A DNA stretch of 64,000 nt from assembly GCF_037392515.1 (NCBI RefSeq), contig NC_090291.1, positions 35,673,001-35,737,000 on the forward strand, in the 5' to 3' direction. A program made the translations under genes and the position numbers. The notes under the pieces are model-generated. The model had not been told where the DNA came from and did not search any database. It saw nothing but the letters and a program-made list of their open reading frames with translations. Shown here in pieces: positions 59,037-64,000 of the stretch. Source of the stretch: Haliotis asinina (lineage: Eukaryota; Mollusca; Gastropoda; Lepetellida; Haliotidae). Numbering within the stretch: position 1 is the first letter of the stretch; each line of letters begins with the position of its first letter.

Positions 59037-60352
59037 TTCAGAGTGTTTAATCAATGACATCAGTTACTCACTGTACATAAAGGGTTCAAACTAAACACAT
59101 GGAAATGTCATGTCACCTTTCCGACTGATGTTACCTCACTACTTAAATATCAACATGTCATTCGTGAATATTACCAGATTATATTCGGACAGACCTGGGC
59201 CCAAATGTTCATATTATTAATTAACATACGACTATCTTAACGCTAAGATAGCTGGGTGTTAGGGACAGTATTTGACCAGGTGACACATCTCAATCACTAT
59301 TAATCACGATGTCAATTTTCCCTGCTTCTATGAGGGGGATATTGATCTACAACAATATATATGAACATGCCGCCACACTGCAAGAAGAAATGTTCCAGTT
59401 TCCTTTGAAACCATGCAAGTAATTGCCATTAATGCTTGTGATACTGGAGTGCTTGATTATGGCGATACGCAGCAGGTAAAAAAAGATACATTCCGTCTAA
59501 CCCTGCGTCAACAACACACAGAGGAAGGTCACCTGTACAGATGGCGAGGTTTCGATTGCAGTTGTTTTACGACGACACATTACGTCTTTGGTGGTGACAT
59601 TGTCAGAAGTTGGAGCGTCAAAAAGGGATGAAACTTATGAATGAACATCTTCTTCATTCAGGTGATGCGATTCAATACGGATTCGTTTGCTTGACATTGA
59701 TACATGAATCTGTATCGAAGCGTCACACCACCTCAGTGAAGATGTTGTTCATCAGTTTGTCCTGACGGCGGGTATAGTTTCTGCGGAAATCTTCACAATT
59801 GCTGCCAGAAAGAATCAGACAAAAACTAAATGAATTTACAGAAAGAACCATCTTTCCGAAATAATCTACTTCGAGAGGCATATAACTGACTGCGAAATAG
59901 TTAGTAGATCCTTGAATTGTGCACATAAATAGCTGTGTGTATACGTCAGTCTCAGTGTTCCAGGGATTTTATAAACGGATTATATTTTGTCACCCCTTAT
60001 AGTGTGTACCTTAAATTTCTTACAAAATTGAATATTTCTTCGAAATGGTGCTTTCGGAATATCGGTGCCATGCAACATGGTTGCAGTGGGATCCAAATTA
60101 GAATTGGTTTCAGCCATCTATGCTTCTCGTAAGAGGCGAAAAACGGACGGTTAAGCATTGTGTACATTAAAATATGATTCGATAAAGATATATATTCACA
60201 TTAATTAGAGCATTATATTAAATGCAGTGACTATTTTAGGTTTCGCCACATTACGTTGATAACCTTTCTTCTTTTTGTCAAACAACAAGGTTCATACAGT
60301 ATTGTCTTATCTCACATACAAATTTCTGACAGGCTAAGCGTTCCTCTATTAT
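59037..60352. other. No gene; one repeat fragment
   Basis: About 60088-60150 holds a decayed SINE-like head (GGGATCCAAATTAGAATTGG, TTCTCGTAAGAGGCG). The 72-codon frame at 59413 has no recognisable domain. Confidence 0.4.
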
Positions 60353-60464
60353 TTGCAATACACCCCACTTACAAGCGAGGTACATTGCAATACACCCCAC
60401 TTACAAGCGAGGTACATTGCAATACACCCCACTTACAAGCGAGGTACATTGCAATGCACCCCGC
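60353..60464 (+). repeat. 32-bp tandem repeat, 3.5 copies
   Basis: Three near-perfect 32-bp units, each with CACCCCACTTACAAGCGAGG, and a partial fourth. Confidence 0.9.
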
Positions 60465-60868
60465 TGCCAATGGCAACTCATTCGGTACTTCGTGGTAGTA
60501 CTTCTTTATGTCGAATAACATTGAATGACGCATGATGCACGGAAATTACCGATTTTGTGCGAATGCAAATTGATATGGAAGGGAACCCTAAATTTGTTTT
60601 TCTTCTGCCGTCTGCCAAATCTAGCAATGGCCATGAAAACATTTGCCTTGCATTCCAAGAAATAAATTTTGACAAAACGTTCAATATGTAGTCCCTGGGA
60701 ACATTAAGAAAGGTTATTACAGTATGGCAACATTACCAAGACAATACCTGACAAAAACAGTCAGATGCAAGATTCGAATTATTTTATTCACACATTTTAG
60801 CTGGGTGTACGATCCGATTCCCACGCTTCAAACAGTTAAAAAATAACATTGAGGGGCCCATGGGTTGA

Positions 60869-60923
60869 TGTACCCTGGATGTTTGTTTATGTTTATGTAA
60901 CATAAACAAACATCCAGGGTACA
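60869..60923. repeat. Perfect 23-bp inverted repeat, 9-nt loop
   Basis: The left arm 60869-60891 and right arm 60901-60923 are exact reverse complements (core CCTGGATGTTTGTTTATG) around TTTATGTAA. A weaker match continues about 18 bp outward on each side (GAGGGGCCC facing CACCCCTC). It would form a strong hairpin in single-stranded DNA or RNA. Confidence 0.9.
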
Positions 60924-61280
60924 TTACCCCGTGCACCCCTCGTGACCAGTGAACAACTTATAACGTGGACCGCTCGTTTTACTTACAGTTACAATCGCAG
61001 CATGTCAGACATCACCTAAATATGCTGGTCGTTAAGAGCGTTGTGAACGTATTTACCATTATTGGTTCAACTTTTTAAACCATGTACAACATTCAAACAA
61101 ACCACTGATATTTGCCAAGGGAGAAAACATCGTGTATTTCCTATGGCAGTAAGCAACCAAGGTATAGGAACTGTCGACAACGATCCACATTGAGTAAACT
61201 GTTTCATGAAGTTCACGAATAGTGACGGAAAGCCTCTGGTCTGCAGTATCACTCACTAATGTCACGGTGGGGGAAGGAGT

Positions 61281-61288
61281 GTGTGTAT

Positions 61289-61319
<31 letters not shown>

Positions 61320-61322
61320 GGG
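61281..61322 (+). repeat. GT microsatellite and 20-base G run
   Basis: GTGTGTATGTGTGTGTGTGT followed by 20 G bases at 61303-61322. Confidence 0.9.
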
Positions 61323-61740
61323 AGATTCAAACATGAAACTCAGACGGTCCCGTTTCCTGAATGAACACAACATTGCCCAGCTCCCTGTGGATGGTAAATA
61401 TGGGAACTACAAATATCTTCTGAAACGTGATGTTTTCTCCAGTCGTAATGTGTTTATGATGTGTCCCTGTGGGGATTACTTTTAACCCTCCAAAGCAGTT
61501 AGCTCTGCACTGGAAAGAGCAGTCTGATTTGATTGCTAACGTAGCTGTGATAGCAGTAATTACGGGAAGCGCCACGGCAGTTTGAGTGGCTCGCTCCAGT
61601 TATTGGGTCGAGGTATGTGGCATGCCTGATGTCTGTTTTTACTTTCACTGCCACACATGTTACATCCCCAATCAAACCTCCAGATTTGAAACTAACATAC
61701 ACCAAATACTCGGTAATTCGAGTATCGAGCGAGTTGCTTG
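61323..61740. other. No recognised gene
   Basis: Both strands hold 68-87-codon open frames across this stretch, but none shows a domain I can name. A decayed transposase is possible; I cannot support it. Confidence 0.3.
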
Positions 61741-61743
61741 TGA

Positions 61744-61985
61744 ATGAGTGAGTTTAGTTTTACGTCCCCCTCAGAAATATTAGAGCTCTATGGCGGCGAT
61801 CTGCAAATAATCGAGTCTGGACCATACAATCTTGTGATCAACTGCATGAGCATCGATCGATCTGTGCAATTGGGAACCGATAACATGTGTCAACCAAGTC
61901 AGCGAGTCTGACCACCCGATCCAGTTTGTCACCTCTTACGACAAGCATAGTCGCCTTTAATAGCAAGCATAGGTTGCTGGTGAAA
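61744..61985 (-). repeat. Mollusc SINE-like repeat
   Basis: Reverse-orientation copy: GAGTGAGTTTAGTTTTACG, GGCGGCGATCTGCAAATAAT, CAAGCATAGTCGCC, ending before the head. Confidence 0.7.
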
Positions 61986-62259
61986 TATATATTTGTTTAT
62001 TGTTTAACACTGCATTCAGCAATGTTTCAACTACTGAGTCAAAAAGGAAACTTCGCATTCTTTCTTCAGGGCACTATGAAAGAACAAGATATGGTAAGAT
62101 GGTTAAATTGTTGTTATTTCATTGCTGAGATCTGTGTGATGTACTCGATACACTGACAGTGCCACTATCAGTTCCATTAGGATACACCGCCGTTCGATAA
62201 CATGGGTATACAGATTGTCAAGTCACAAGAATAAAAATTCGAAATTTCTCAGTTCAATA

Positions 62260-63180
62260 TTGCATATGGCCGCCCCGCTCATTCACCACTGACAAACACC
62301 GTCTCCTCGTCGACTGTCAGATGCTTGTGAACACGGGGTGCGGGATTCTGTACCATTGCTCTTGCAAGGCAAGTTCCTGAAAATTCTGAGGTTCTTACGT
62401 AACCTTCTCCCAAGTGCATCACAAACGTGCTCTATTAGATTAAGGTCATGAGACCTCGATGGCCAGTCCACGACGCTGATTCCAGCGTTTGAAGGAAATT
62501 TCGTGTCAACATCGAGGTGTGCGGCCTAGCATTATCATGCTGAAACTGTAGACCTGGGCCATGAGCCGCCATGAAAGGAACGAGTTCAGGGGTGAGCACC
62601 TGGTCGCGGTGAGCAGCAGCTGTGGGGTTTTCACGGATGACCAGAAGTCGGGAACGGTTGTTCCCACAGTAAGCACCCCATACCATGCAACTTCCGCCCC
62701 CGAATTTGTCGACTTCCTGTACACATTGGGCATACCGTTCACGTCGTGTCCAGATTCTGTGCCTGCCGTCCACGAATCTGAGGTTAAACCTGGATTCACC
62801 GCTAAAGACGACTCGATTCCACTCTCTCTGGGCCAACAGCAGACGTTGACGTTGATGAAACGGCGTAAATATTGGCCCACGATATGGACGCCGAGAATGG
62901 AGATTGTCAGCCCGCAACCGATTTCGAATGGTCTGTGAGGACAGTCGACCTCTAAACATCTCAGTCCTGGTTCGTGTAGCCGGCAGATATCAGTCACGTA
63001 GGGGACGTAGACGATTTGACGGTCTTCTGCTCGTGACACCACACGTGGACGACCCCACCTTGGGCGATCAGAAGCCATACACAGTACGACGGCTGTTCTT
63101 GCGACGTCAGTAACTGATCTTCCCGCTTGCAACATGTCAACGGCACGTTCAAATTGCAATTTGACAATCGTGGCATTTAA
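62260..63180 (-). mobile_element. Tc1-like transposon remnant, nearly full-length transposase
   Basis: Read on the - strand from 63160: ERAVDMLQAGRSVTDVARTA (helix-turn-helix), RPRWGRPRVVSRAEDRQI (linker), FRGRLSSQTIRNRLRADNLH, WNRVVFSGESRFNLRFVDGR (Gly in place of the first catalytic Asp), FGGGSCMVWGAYCGNN, LQFQHDNARPHTSMLTRNFL (second Asp), and in another frame DWPSRSHDLNLIEHVCDALGR with the third acidic residue. Two or three frameshifts and the FSGES change make it inactive. No clear terminal inverted repeats are seen. It is a different lineage from the Tc1-like element in the P450 spacers. Confidence 0.85.
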
Positions 63181-63689
63181 AGTACAGTTAGAACTGTGGT
63201 TTAAAAGGGTTCTTTTCAATTCTTGAGGCCAATGCAAACACGTGCAAATTTCGAATACACAGATGTATCGTCAGAGAAAAGTTATTCATTATTTTCAAAA
63301 AGTTTCTTTTTTGACCAGTATATATGGAATATTGCTGAGTGCGGCGTAAAATTGAACTCACTCTCTCTTTCTAGAGAAGCAGCTACACAAAAGCGGCCCC
63401 TAAATCAGAATGGACAACGCAGCGGTGCTTCGGTTGTGTGGGCGTGTGGTTGTTCTGTAGCTGCCTGTCATGACAGCATAATGGAAATCGACCATTTGTA
63501 TGTCAGCTTCTTTTCAACTGCAAAATGTCACAGCGGATGCAGACCGATCAGTTACATACGACCAGTACGACACCACATGTTGAAGCAAGGCCGGTGTAAA
63601 ACATGATACAAAAGATTATAACGAACACAGACAGGCCACCGCTTTACTTTGTTTTTGTTTTGTTTTTTATTATTGTTATTGTTTGTTGT
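63181..63689. other. No gene; short repeat tail
   Basis: 63325-63372 is a SINE-like tail (TGGAATATTGCTGAGTGCGG and CTCTC). The rest is unrecognised. Confidence 0.4.
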
Positions 63690-63890
63690 TTAAGGCCGTT
63701 TAACTCAATATTCCAGCTAAATGGCGGCGGTTTGTAAACAGACAGACCAGACCAGATAATCGAGTGATCAACATCATGAGCATCGTTGTATGCAATTGGT
63801 AATTTATGTGTCAAACCACATCAGTGAGTCTGACCAACTGGCCCCTTTAGTTGCCTCGGATCTTCATGGGTATTTAGTTCCTTATAACCG
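63690..63890 (-). repeat. Mollusc SINE-like repeat, diverged
   Basis: CTCAATATTCCAGCTAAATG, GGCGGCGGTTTGTAAACAG, GTGATCAACATCATGAGCAT and a decayed head. It is preceded by a TTTTTGTTTTGTTTTTTATT run. Confidence 0.6.
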
Positions 63891-64000
63891 TTATTCGGTA
63901 TAAGCAGTTTCTCTAAAATATCAGGATCAAAATTGTAACATCCATCATTTTGTCATGAGCGTGTTTGTATTAAGTATAGTTTACTGTATAAGCCTTGGTC

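Noticed and set aside
1-64000. CRISPR arrays, operons or prokaryotic signals
   Set aside because: The split genes, SINEs and LINEs show a eukaryotic genome; the tandem repeats are minisatellites without spacers.

Overview
The window is eukaryotic nuclear DNA, most likely from a gastropod mollusc and probably an abalone-type vetigastropod. Three things point there: AT-rich intron-bearing genes with GT-AG introns, SINE-like repeats ending in (CTCA)n tails, and a very abundant repeat family that runs from a GACCCGTGAAGG head to a GGCGTAAAACT(CTCA)n tail and that I associate with abalone genomes. The organism call rests on recalled repeat families, not on a search.

The left four-fifths (about 1.2-51.8 kb) is a head-to-tail array of six cytochrome P450 genes of the CYP2 clan, all on the + strand. 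The gene plan is four coding exons of 337, 525, 441 and 179 nt joined by three phase-1 introns, giving 493 residues. It carries an N-terminal membrane anchor, a proline-rich hinge, the C-helix WxxxR, the I-helix AGTETT, ExxR, PxxFxPxRF and the heme motif FSLGRRVCLG, which is split across the exon 3/4 junction. Copies 2-5 (starts 13616, 22806, 32041, 40747) are open throughout and look functional. Copy 1 lacks the first half of exon 1 and has an in-frame stop in exon 2. Copy 6 lacks the first 192 nt of exon 2, and a Tc1-like fragment abuts the break.

The spacers between genes (about 5.2, 4.8 and 4.9 kb, and one of 8 kb) are themselves repeats of one another. They hold a LINE reverse-transcriptase fragment, a decayed Tc1-like element and, in the first two spacers only, a Tigger/pogo remnant flanked by a duplicated 300-bp segment. 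Copies 2 and 4 are nearly the same type (A) and copies 3 and 6 a second type (B). Copy 5 starts as type A and becomes type B inside exon 1. Presence or absence of TE insertions and deletions in the spacers gives conflicting groupings, so the array has been shuffled by unequal crossing-over or gene conversion. Intron 1 of copies 1-5 also holds a decayed duplicate of the start of exon 2.

The right end (about 51.9-64 kb) has no gene I can support. It contains a 24-bp x 11 tandem array, two further Tc1-like transposase remnants on the - strand, a LINE 3' end, tRNA-derived SINEs, a near-perfect foldback and simple repeats.

The intact P450s are expected to be ER-membrane monooxygenases acting on small lipophilic substrates. 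Their differences fall partly in the regions that correspond to substrate-recognition sites 1 and 5, which fits a detoxification or chemical-defence cluster that is still being duplicated.
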